Assembly: GCA_948474755.1 (NCBI GenBank)
Contig: CAOLHI010000738.1
Coordinates: 463,402 to 527,401 of the forward strand
Direction of reading: 5' to 3'
Source of the DNA: Ctenosaura bakeri
Lineage: Eukaryota; Chordata; Lepidosauria; Squamata; Iguanidae
DNA: 64,000 bases
The translations under genes were made by a program, and so were the position numbers. The notes under the pieces are model-generated. The model worked only from the letters and a program-made list of their open reading frames with translations, ran no database searches and had not been told where the DNA came from. How positions within the stretch are numbered: the first letter of the stretch is position 1; each line of letters opens with the position of its first letter. Shown here piece by piece: positions 23,440-33,339 of this stretch.

Positions 23440-24600
23440 AAGAGAGAAGTCATTCCACTCCGGTGTGGGAATCCAGCTCGCCTTTTCCTTCCCGCCGGGA
23501 GGGCTCGGTCCAGCTCGACAGCCCGGCCGAGCCTCCCTCCCGGAGGGTCTGGCCAGGGAAGTTGCTAACCTTCCGGGAGAGCACGTTGTGTTCCCCCATC
23601 GCTTCGGGGGCGGGGAGGGGGGCTCTCCATAGTTTTACGCTGGCTTTTTTTCTTATTTTTCTCCTCCCGTCTGAGCAGACGATCTGGCTAGACGAGCCAT
23701 GGACGTTGGCTGGCCTCTCTGCAGTTAGGGATGGCACAGCTATGCAACGGGTCGCTTCTCCTCCTTAGACGCGCATTGACAACGCAGCGAGCCTGGTATG
23801 TATTAGGGGATCGATTCCCGGAGAAGACGCTGATCGTGTGGGGGAGGAGAGAGAGAGAGAGAGAGAAGAGAGGAGAGGGGGCGGAAGCCCTTCCGAGTTT
23901 CTGGGAGCTTTCCTGGCTGCTGAGTCGCGGCTTGGTTAAAATAATCCGTTCCCAAAATTTGGACGCACTTTTCGACGCGGAAAAAGTGGAACGGGAGGCA
24001 ATGAAAAAAAGTTGATCCGAAAGTTCTGCACTGCCGAAAACTTTTATTTATTTGGCTGATGATTGGGACCAGGGGGAGGGAGAACGAGGGAAAGAAAAAT
24101 CGAGAATTTAGAAGGTTCCATCAATTAGGGGGGGGGGAATCCCTCTTTATTACTGCGATTTTTCGGATATATGTGTATTTATCGAGAAGGTCTGAGCTTT
24201 TGAGTATCCTCGCACAACTTTGCCGTAAAGCCGTCCACGCCTGTTAGAAAAACTCACCAGGCAGGCAAGTTGCTTTAAATCTTCCTCCATAAGCGGCGGA
24301 GGGGGGAGTGAGATGAAACTTAGTGTAAAGAACTTAGCCTTTTTCGTTTTGGGGGTGGAGGACGAAGAAGGGACGGCCAGATAGCAAAGACCATCCCCCT
24401 CTCTTTCCCTTTAAATTGCATCCCCTCTCTTCTTTATTTGCAAACCTTGCGGGGTTAAATTGCGGTCTGTCGCTCGGTTTTTCCAGCCGTGCATCTCGGT
24501 GAAGCGCAGAGCTAATTAATCATTGCATCGTCGTCAATTAAAAATTGAGTTGGACCCATTGTTTGGTTCTTCGGCCGCTCTTAGGAAAGGGGCGGTGGTT
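23440..24600 (+). promoter_or_regulatory. TET1: CpG island and presumptive TET1 promoter / non-coding exon 1
   Basis: This is a GC- and CpG-rich stretch about 16 kb upstream of the TET1 start codon, oriented with the gene, with a consensus Sp1-type GC box at 23606-23616. TET1 transcripts in other vertebrates start with a non-coding first exon, and this is the only island between SLC25A16 and TET1 exon 2. Candidate donors on the plus strand are GTATGT at 23796 and GTAAGAG at 23439. Neither can be chosen without transcript data. A GA-rich microsatellite lies at 23841-23880. Confidence 0.65.
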
Positions 24601-25740
24601 ACAATGGGAGCTCCGGACCCCCTCGGGCTCCTCCTGCGATCCCCAGCAGAAAGAAACCCCGTCCAGGAAGCCATCTGCTGGAAACAAGAGCAGAGGTGGT
24701 GGCCTGCTTGGTCCCCTCCTCCCGCGCCTTCTGCTGCTGCTAAGTTGCTTCTGAGGAATGGAGTTTCTCTCGATGTCAGGATTGCTCAATGTGCCGCCGC
24801 CGTTGTTTTTTAAAGGCCGTTTCAGAGAACTCAAAGGAAAGGCTTGCCTTGCCCACATGACCCCCCCCACCGCCATTCACTGCCTTCAGACTGTAGGTCC
24901 TCCTGTGGCTCCCACCCCTCTTTGCTCCATGGGGTCTGTAAGGGGGCCTAAAGGTTGTAAAGGCAGACCAGTCCTCTGGTTGAGTCAGGATGGAGCACTT
25001 TTCCCCTAGAAACATTTCTGTTTGGGTGGAGAGGAACAGTGATCGGACCCCAGGCCAGCAGTGCGAAGAAGCTCTTAAGTCAGAGCTTGTTTCTAAAGTA
25101 CTTAGAAAGGATGGGAACCAGCTCCCCACCCCACACGCGGCTTCCTGCCATCACAGAGAGGGATTGCACTTATCCCAGTGGCAAGTACTAGGCTTTCTGA
25201 GAGCAGAGCCAGATGTGCAGCCGATGTGTGCGATTCGCACGGGGCATAGTGACAGCCCCGCATGTGCGCATGCCCCTTGCCAACTCCACGCTACAGCTGC
25301 AACTGCAGGACGAGCACAGCTCTCATGTCAGCAGTTATGCTTTTGGATCCAGTGAGGGGTGGGGTTGAGGGGGCACCTGCTTTTCAAGGGGTACACTTCC
25401 TGATTGAATACACGAGTATTGCCATTGTTACAGATGTTGTAGTTGTTTGGATGTGTTCTTTAATCCAGCGGTCTAAGTTGTGAAGGGGAAATGCATGTCC
25501 CCCCATCAACGCATGTGCTGTAGCTATGTTTTGCAGTCTTGTGCGTATTTGGTTCAGTCTTGTGCGTATTTGGAAACGCTTGTCTCTCCTTGCTGTATGT
25601 TGACCATTGTACACACCAGCAGAATACTTGCAAATTTGTATAACTACATAAAATGTGAAGCTGCTGTTAACTTGCAAGATGACAGTGTGGGTGCTTTATC
25701 TGAAATAACCTGCAATTTGGCAATGCCGTAAATATAAATA

Positions 25741-25954
25741 CAGTTGGCCCTCCATATCTGTGGATTCTGCAGCTACAGATTCAATCTACCATGACTTGAA
25801 AATATTTTTTAAAAAATCCAAAAAGCACACTTTGATTTTGCCATTTTATATAAAGGATGCCATTTTACTATATAAGAGGACTTGAGCATTCATGAATTTT
25901 AGTATGCATGGAGAGTCCTGGAACCTAACCCTAGTAGATGCTGAGGACTCACTG
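25741..25954 (+). mobile_element. Tigger-like (pogo/TcMar) MITE
   Basis: Begins CAGTTGGCCCTCCATATCTG and ends GAGGACTCACTG, flanked by TA on both sides. These match the ends of Tigger/MER2-type elements. No coding capacity. Confidence 0.75.
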
Positions 25955-26564
25955 TATTTTCAGATTGCTTTGCAGCTGCATGTGTATGATATACCATACC
26001 GCAGATTAAAGGATATTTTGGAAGATTTTCCCCCTCAGTCTATTTGTTTGATTATAACAATACCCTTGGTAAACCTCTCTGGTGCATTTATCACACCACC
26101 CACTGTTCCAACCAGGCTGACCCATAAAGTGTGAAATGGCTTGAAACTGTAGTGTTTAAAATGTTGTTGAAACGAAATGGTCAGTGGTGTCACAATGACA
26201 GGCACCCATCTGCCAGAACATTTCTAATTTCTAACAATTCTGACATGTGGCTGCAAGAGACAGACAGATCCAGTCAACTTGTTTTAATACTTCATTCACA
26301 TAAAAGTTGTCCAGTGGAAGCTGACTTCCTGTCTGCCTTGGAAAACCAATGGAGTAATATTTAAAAATTGTAGGTAAGCAGGAGTCTGTTCTTAAGTAAT
26401 TTCTCTCTGCAAGCAATTTGCATAAAGTGGTTCCAGCAGTGCAGTGACAGAAGAGAACACTGTGCAAGCACTGCTTAGTGGTGTGTGTGGGGGAGCATGC
26501 ACCCAAAAATACGGAATCTTGATACAGCATTAATTCATCTACTAGTAGTTTTATATTAGCAAAG

Positions 26565-26980
26565 AGTCCATGTGGTATAGTAGAGGACTGAGTGTTGGAC
26601 TAGGGCCATTTCCACCGTATACTGTTATAGTGCTATTATTCCATTTTCAACATCCTGTGGAATTCTGGGGTTTGTGGTTTACTGAGGGCAAAGAGCTCTC
26701 TGGTTGAGAATTCTAAACGCCCCTCCCTAAACTGCAAACCCCAGGATTCCATAGGATATTGAAAGTGGAATAACAGCACTATAACAGTGTAGGATGGAAA
26801 TGGCCTAGGACTCCAGAACAGAGTTGGAACCACTGTTCAGACTTGGAAACCCACTGTGTGACATTGGGCAAGTCACATTTTCTTAGCCTTAAAGGAAGGT
26901 CACCTGTGAATAAATGTTGCCCCCCAAAAAACCCTGTGATGGGATCACAGTAAGTCAGAGTTGACTTGAAGGCAAATGTA
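26565..26980 (+). mobile_element. tRNA-derived ACA-type SINE, split by a palindromic MITE
   Basis: The SINE head lies at 26565-26603 (...GAGTGTTGGACTAG) and resumes at 26806 (TAGGACTCC...). The body has GGGCAAGTCACAT, and the tail is AGTTGACTTGAAGGCAAATG. The MITE inside duplicated TAG, as shown by comparison with uninterrupted SINE copies. Confidence 0.85.
26604..26805 (+). mobile_element. Palindromic MITE inserted in a SINE, TAG duplication
   Basis: 202-bp copy, starting GGCCATTTCC and ending GGAAATGGCC, flanked by TAG (26601-26603 and 26806-26808). The SINE host provides an independent empty-site comparison. Confidence 0.92.
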
Positions 26981-27452
26981 TTTTGTATTCCCATGAAAGA
27001 GTGGCTGAACTGGCCATATGCCCAGTGTAAAGCAAAATTAGTTCATCTCTTTGGCTTCCAGAGCTTAGAATGTGGTCAGGCTGGACAGAAGATTATGGTA
27101 GTTATAGTCCAAAAATGTAACTTTTCAGACTCTGACCTCAATATGTACTAGGATTTATCTGTGGATGTCAGTCTCTCTTTGAAACACACATTGTACCTAA
27201 AGCTAGCCTGACTGAGGACATCTGGGATTTTTGTAGACATTTTGACAGTTTAATGAACACTATGACAATTTGAGTAGAGAGAAGCTGTATCCTGTGCCAG
27301 TGGTTCTCAGGATATCTGATATGAGGGCTGACTTTTTTTTTTGGAGCATCCCAGGGATTGTTCTTGTATTTGTGCCCATTTGTTGCGCCGTTTCTTCCTT
27401 TCCTGGGAACTAACCATGAGTCATCAAATTGTAACTGGTGGACCAGCACCAG

Positions 27453-27480
27453 TCATGGATCATGGATCATGGATCATATA
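27453..27480 (+). repeat. ATCATGG short tandem repeat
   Basis: About three and a half copies of a 7-bp unit. Confidence 0.8.
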
Positions 27481-27690
27481 CTTTACTACACAGATGTAAA
27501 TAGAGGGGGGGAGTTCAGAAATGAAAATATGTGGATAAAAACTGTTGTTTGCTTCATCTTTGCCCACCCCCTCAAAAGGTTGGTACAAAAGGCTAACACT
27601 TGCTTTACCCTCACTGCCTGACTGAAAGTAATACTGGGAAGATCAATATTTAGAAGCATGTAATTGTGGTATGCATTTAATTCCTTTAAT

Positions 27691-28207
27691 GAATCATAGG
27701 GTTGGAAGAGACCACAAGGGCCACTGAGTCCAACCCTCCGCCACACAGAAATATACCATCAAAGCATTCCCAATAGATGGCCATCCAGCCTCTGTTTAAA
27801 AACCTCCAAAGAAGGAGACTCCACCACACTCCAAGGCAGCGCATTCCACTGTCCAACTGCTCTGATCGTTAAGAAGTTCTTTCTAATATTTAGACGGATT
27901 CTCTTTTTCTGAAGTTTGCAACCATAGCTCTGTGTCCTGGAGAAGCAGAAAATAGGCTTGCTCTATCCTCCATATGATATCCCTTCAAATATTTAAAGAA
28001 AGCTATTGTGTCACCTCTTAATCTCTTCTCCAGGCTAAACATACCCAGCTCTCTAAGCCTCTCCTCATATGGCATGGTTTCTAGGCCTTCTACCATTTTG
28101 GTTGCCCTCCTCTGGAAACATTCTAGCTTGTCAATATCATTCCTGAACTGTGGTGCCCAGAACTGGACACAGTATTCCAGGTGGGATCTGACCAAAGCAG
28201 AGTGAGT
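27691..28207 (-). mobile_element. CR1-type LINE 3' fragment
   Basis: A minus-strand CR1 3' end. The encoded fragment contains [20 protein letters not shown] and [19 protein letters not shown], closely related to the copy at 71-1225. The untranslated end contains the usual GGTTGGAAGAGACC motif (plus strand) and lies at the low-coordinate side. Strongly 5'-truncated and frame-damaged. Confidence 0.9.
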
Positions 28208-28351
28208 GACTTTTTCTACAGTGAGAGAACATGCCAAACTATTTCTACAGGAAAAACCCATTTGCCTCTAGAGAACCCCACTACAGAAGATATTAAAAAG
28301 TCAGTTTCTAAAATAGAAGCGTGTGAGAGCCGAATTATTTTTTTAAATAGG

Positions 28352-28465
28352 GTTGTGAAAACTTTGGCCTTCTAGATACGGCTGGACTACAATTCTCATG
28401 ATCCTTCACTATCAGCCATATTCCCTGACAGTGTCTAGAATTCAGTAACATCTAGAAAACAACTG
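28352..28465 (+). mobile_element. GGACTACAACTCCCA-family element (degraded)
   Basis: Contains GGCTGGACTACAATTCTCAT and an inverted partner around AACATCTAGAAAAC. Same family as 13405-13515. Confidence 0.5.
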
Positions 28466-29002
28466 ATTCCCAGCCTTGCTTTAAAATAGACAAAATAAGC
28501 TGTAAGAAGCTTAAACCATTTAAAATGCTGGAGGCATGTGGTATTTCCCCCCCGAAACATCCCTTATCTGAAGAGAAGGAAGGCAAGCATCAGTGGTAAG
28601 CCCTACTGGTGCCTGTGTAGAAGCCAGAGCTGAAAAGCAGGGAAATAGGGCAAAATGCATAGGGTCCCATCCCCTAATTGCTTGAACAGTTAAATAAAGA
28701 AAAATAAATGTTTGTTATCTTGACAGCTAAGAGAGTGGCTACGGTGTCTGTTGCTAAATAAGAGGAGATGGTAATTCATCTTGCATTGGGTATAACATCA
28801 GTTTTCAGTGGCCTTAGTAGTAGCCTAAATGTGGGTGCGGATCAGCCTAACACAACTAGTACAGAATAGGGGCGAAGAATTGCGACCTGTGACTTCCTTG
28901 GACAAATCTGATTTTCAGCCACTAGGGGGCTTTGGAATACAGTAGCTACTTTTTCAGTGTTCCTCCTCCAGTCTGTAAATTGTGCTGTATTTACACTCAT
29001 AA

Positions 29003-29111
29003 GGGCCTAAATACCCTAAAGGCACCAGATGTTGTCTGATCATGGAAGCTAAACAGGGTCAGTTCTGGTTAGTCCTTAGATGGGAGATCACCAGTGAATA
29101 CATTGCTAAGG
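29003..29111 (+). mobile_element. 5S-rRNA-derived SINE, 3'-truncated
   Basis: Head CACCAGATGTTGTCTGATCA, GGAAGCTAAACAGGGTC and GGTTAGTCCTTAGATGGGAG; the tail is missing. Confidence 0.85.
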
Positions 29112-29200
29112 TTTCACTCCTACATGCCGTATCTTTATATTTACTAATTCCTAAGAGCCACTCCTTACAAATGCTATTTCATCTTATTATGTCTCTTTTA

Positions 29201-29420
29201 AATACCCTAATGGCACCAGGCCCTGTCTGATCTTGGAAGCTAAGCAGGGCCAATACTGATTAGTACTTGGATGGGAGGCTGCCAGTGAACACCATGTACT
29301 GTAGGCTGTATTTCAGAGGAAGGAACTGGCAAAATCACCTCTTGAGCATTCCTTAGCTAAGCAAAACGTTCATGGGGTTGTAGCAAGCTGATAGGCAACT
29401 TAAAGGTACATTTACATATA
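29201..29420 (+). mobile_element. 5S-rRNA-derived SINE
   Basis: Head CTGTCTGATCTTGGAAGCTA and TTAGTACTTGGATGGGAG are clearly 5S rRNA. Followed by the family body and tail. It lies only ~90 bp after another copy in the same orientation. Confidence 0.88.
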
Positions 29421-30001
29421 AGAAGTAAGCCTGCACAAGAATACACTGATAGTATATTAACCTTTCTTTTTCCGATTCCATATCCACTTTGCATTGAGAC
29501 CAAGTCACACACATTTGGTTTTTTTGCTAGCTAAAGGAATCCCATTCATACCTGTACATGCTCAGGAAACAGGGACTTGCGGTGATAATATTTCTCCAGT
29601 CTTGTGTGCAAAGTCACAATCTGCAGTCCTTCTCTTAATGACAGATTTTCATGCTGGATATTTATTTCCGAAGTTAGATATTTGCTTTTAATGTCTCTAG
29701 TTATGCTAGAACAAGAAGATAAACTGCTCCCTGAAGCTTTTTGTAACTCAGGGACAGTTGGGCTAGCTCTCTTGTTCCCTTCTTGTTTTTCCTTCTCCCA
29801 TCCCCCTCCTAAAATACAACTGTTTTTCTAAAATGTCCCTCTCTCTTAAGCTTTGCCTTTTATTAAGCAATTGGTCATGTGACTCTGGCTTAACTAGAAC
29901 ACAGAGTGTGCTTACTTTGGGGATGGTGGTTATCTGTTGTATCTCCTTTTGGCAGTGTCTTAACTCTTTCCTGGTCTGTCTTGAGAAACTAGCAGTGTGT
30001 A

Positions 30002-30218
30002 TGTGTCTTCAAGTCACTTGTTGGCTTATGGTAGCCCCATGAATTTCATAGAGTTTTCTTTGGCAAGCGATACTCAGAGGTGGTTTTGCCAGTTCCTGCC
30101 CCTGAAGTATGGCCTATAACACCTGGTATTCATTGGCAGTCTCCCATCCAAGCACTAATCAGGGCTGAACCTGCTTAGCTTCCAAGATCAGAGGGGATCT
30201 AGGGCTTTTAGGATATTT
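30002..30218 (-). mobile_element. 5S-rRNA-derived SINE
   Basis: Reverse copy: tail (GTCTTCAAGTCACTTG) at the low end, 5S head (CTCCCATCCAAGCACTAATC, CTTAGCTTCCAAGATCAG) at the high end. Nearly full length. Confidence 0.88.
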
Positions 30219-30561
30219 AAGACATCTCCATAATTACAGTTTGGTACTTTATCTAGGAATCTGAGTCTGCCGTCATAGGCACATTGTCCCAGGAATAAAC
30301 TGCATAGGATGCAGTGAGACTTATTTCTGAATATATTTGCATAGATTTGCATGGCACAGCTGCAATTCCAGACTCCTTTTTTTTTTTATAGAGTAACTCC
30401 TTCCTTAGATTTCTCTTCTTATCACCCGGGTGGCTACTGCAATTATATGAACAGCAGAAGTGATGCCCAGTAATACAGCAGCTGATAGCCGTTTCAGACA
30501 GGCTAGATTTTATGTAGTAGAACTTATTTCTAACAGGGTTGTGGAGAAAGTAATTTAAATA

Positions 30562-30788
30562 TAGTATGGGGGGCCCTTGGTATCTGCAAGCATTTGATTC
30601 TAAGACCCCTCATGGATACCAAAATTCAAGTCCCATTATGTACAATGGTGTAGGAAAATGGCGTCCCTTATATCAAATGGTAAAATCAAACTTTGCTTTT
30701 TGGATTTTATTTTTCGAGGGGGGGAATATTTTTAAGCTGTGGTTGGTTAAACCCATAGATACAAAATCATGGATATGGAGGCTGACTG
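30562..30788 (+). mobile_element. Tigger-like MITE
   Basis: Starts GGGGGGCCCTTGGTATCTGC and ends TATGGAGGCTGACTG followed by TA. Similar layout to 25741-25954; the left terminus is degraded. Confidence 0.65.
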
Positions 30789-30930
30789 TAAATAAATATA
30801 GGTGCAGTAAACAAAACTTAAAGAGCAATAAATGATATAGTAAATAAGAAAGGTATAATCTGGTTTCAGTCTCTGCCTCTTTCTCATTACATACCATCTC
30901 TTTGTGCAAAGTATAGGGGTAACACACTGA

Positions 30931-31043
30931 AAGTCACTGGGTAACCTTGGGTGTGTCACATGCTCCAGCCCCAGAGAACCCACTGATAGGTTCGCTTTGG
31001 GGATGCCACAAGTCAGAAACCACTTGAAGGCACACAACAATAG
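30931..31043 (+). mobile_element. tRNA-derived ACA-type SINE, 3' part
   Basis: Contains GGGTAACCTTGGGTGTGTCA, GATAGGTTCGCTTTGGGGAT and the tail AAGTCAGAAACCACTTGAAG then GCACACAACAA. Confidence 0.8.
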
Positions 31044-31050
31044 ATAGGGA

Positions 31051-31166
31051 ACATGGTGCCTTCTAGGTGTTTTGAACCGTAACTCCCATCAGTTTTTGTC
31101 ACCACAGATAAAAGTGAGGCTCAGTGGGAGTTGTAAGTCACTGACATCTAGAAGGCAACATGTTCT
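31051..31166 (+). mobile_element. GGACTACAACTCCCA-family element
   Basis: Arms GTGCCTTCTAGGTGTTTTGA / CGTAACTCCCATCAG and GGGAGTTGTAAGTCA / ACATCTAGAAGGCAAC are clearly inverted to each other. Confidence 0.6.
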
Positions 31167-31617
31167 CCATCCTTATCTTAGAGTTTTCACCATCTCTGTA
31201 CCCCCCCAGTCAGTGGCAATGTGCATTTAACAACTACATGTCAGCTGGAAATTCCACTAGGGTAGTTTCTTCAAAATAAATGCCCAAGGAGGACACCACA
31301 CCACTCTTGCCTTTCTGCCTGTTTTGCAGCTGTTAAAGATATAGTTCTTTCTTCAGAAAAAAACTACACCTGTCAATGCTGTCTCCATACTGTCTAAACT
31401 TAAGTATAAGCATCTCAGAGTGATTTTTGTTTGTTTAAATACTAAATTGACAAACTTGTACATGCTTTGACAGAACTTTATAAGTAACAGCCTTAAAAAA
31501 ATATGAGATAAAGCTTATGAACAGTTGAGGAATTCTAATTGGGACTTTGAGGGAGAAAACATACACAGGATTGTGGTATTCATTTTTTAAATTTCAGTTG
31601 AATAGATTGTGCTGGTT

Positions 31618-31717
31618 CTTTATGTAATTGTTCTTTATGTAATTTGTTTGAGGCACATGATCTTTATGTAATTGTTTGAGGCACATGATCTTTATGTAAT
31701 TGTTTGAGGTACATGAT
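31618..31717 (+). repeat. 28-bp minisatellite, about three and a half units
   Basis: Unit begins TCTTTATGTAATTGTTTGAG, repeated in tandem and ending three bases before the MITE duplication at 31718-31720. Confidence 0.85.
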
Positions 31718-31720
31718 TAT

Positions 31721-31899
31721 GGCCATTTCCGCACTAACCTGTTATAGCGCGATAATTCTACTTTCAACATCCTCTGGAACCTGGGGTTTGCAGTTTCGGG
31801 AGGGGCTGGCTGGCCCCTCCCAAAACTGCAAACCCCAGGATTCCAGAGGATGTTGAAAGTGGAATCATCACGCTGTAACAGGCTAGTGCGGAAATGGCC
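31721..31899 (+). mobile_element. Palindromic MITE, near-perfect hairpin, TAT duplication
   Basis: 179 bp, arms complementary around GGGGCTGGCTGGCCCC. Starts GGCCATTTCCGCAC, ends GTGCGGAAATGGCC. TAT on both sides (31718-31720 and 31900-31902). Confidence 0.92.
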
Positions 31900-32014
31900 T
31901 ATGTCTACTGTTTGCATACAAAGTTGTCTTCTCCTCAATCAGATTGTTGGTCTGCCCAGCCAAATATTGTCTGTGACCGGCAGTAATTCTCCAAAGCCTG
32001 AATATGAGATTTTT

Positions 32015-32110
32015 GTCAGAGATCCTTTATTCAAACTGCCAGAAATTGAACCAGAGGCCTTTCCACTTTGCAAAATGTGGGCTTTACCCTTGAGTGATGG
32101 CTGTTCCTTC
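32015..32110 (-). mobile_element. tRNA-derived SINE fragment (second family)
   Basis: On the plus strand GCCAGAAATTGAACCAGAGG and GGGCTTTACCCTTGAG. The complement resembles a tRNA-like head with a GGTTCAATTTC B box. Degraded; related to 37385-37495 and 44590-44705. Confidence 0.5.
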
Positions 32111-32267
32111 CATCAGTTGCAGTCTCTTATGAAAGAACTTTGGACAAAACTTTTAGAACAAGTTCTTATTTAGTCAGCAACAGGTTCGTTTCTCTTTTAT
32201 TTGTACAAGCACGTTGCTATTTTGCATGCATACAGGCTTTAGGCAGCATATATGATTTTTCCTCCCT

Positions 32268-32402
32268 TCCTCATGTGGGAACATGCACATCTCCAGATGT
32301 TGAATTGCAGCTCCTATTATTCTTCAGTATAGGTATGCTGGCTAGGACTGTTGGGATTTGCAGTGTAATAACATCTGGAGGGCTGCATAATTCCAGCCCC
32401 TG
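32268..32402 (+). mobile_element. GGACTACAACTCCCA-family element
   Basis: CTCCAGATGTTGAATTGCAG at one end and TGTAATAACATCTGGAGGGC at the other form an inverted pair. Confidence 0.6.
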
Positions 32403-33272
32403 CTTAGCCCTCATAATACTCCTGTGTGATAGGGTGAGAAACAGTGGGCTGGTTTAGATATAAAAATAAACATAGTCTTATGTTAGGGAATGAACTCAGT
32501 CTCCCTGCTAGTCTTTCTTTCTCTCCATTCCTTTCTCAGCACAGAAGTCTGAAAGAGCTTTGAAGTCTCCACTATCTTTTTTTTTTTAATGAACCAGAAC
32601 TTCCTGTATCATCTACAACAGGACAATGAGTGGTCAACCTTTACTATGATTAGTAGAAACATGCCAACTTCAAACTATAGTTTATGAAGCTGGCTTGTGT
32701 TGTTATGTAAAGTTTTTATTGTTTTTTAAAAAAACTATTAATTTAAAGTTTATATTTGTGTACATGTGTGTGTGAATGAGCAGGCTTGCTTTAAGAAGCA
32801 TGCTTGAATATGAGTATGTCCTTACCAAAAATTAGTAAAACCATAGTGCAGGGTCTGGCTATGATTAACCTAAAATGTGGACATTTCCAGTCTCAGGATT
32901 TCATCAAAGGAAGAAGGTAGAGCAGGAGTACTTAAACTATGTGTAGACTGGATTTGTTCTAGTACAGTGCACCCTCTTCTCGTGTGACCTCTGCACAAAC
33001 AAATGCAAGGTCATGCAAAGCGTGTCTCCCATTATAGTCAATGGGTGTGTGCCCACACAGGGGTACACATGTTGCATCCAATTGACTACAATGAGACACA
33101 ACATCTGTGGGTTTTTGTTTTTGTTTTGGCTTTACACAAAGGTATCTGGAACAGACACCCCCTGCCCCCCCCCCCCCATACAGGCAGACACAATGTAATG
33201 GGAAAACAGAACTTATAGTTGTGTCGAAACACAGCCGGTGACTTAACCAACATTATACCCAGTAAGCTTTCT

Positions 33273-33330
33273 TGTAGTAGTAGTAGGAAAAATAATGATG
33301 ATGATAATGATGATTAATAGTAATAATAAC
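33273..33330 (+). repeat. Trinucleotide microsatellite (TAG/GAT/TAA)
   Basis: Mixed trinucleotide repeat marking the 3' end of the L2 LINE that lies on the minus strand to its right. Confidence 0.75.
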
Positions 33331-33339
33331 ATTTGTTTA

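Noticed and set aside
29201..29300. Functional 5S rRNA gene
   Set aside because: The 5S similarity covers only the head, is mutated, and is joined to a SINE body and tail.
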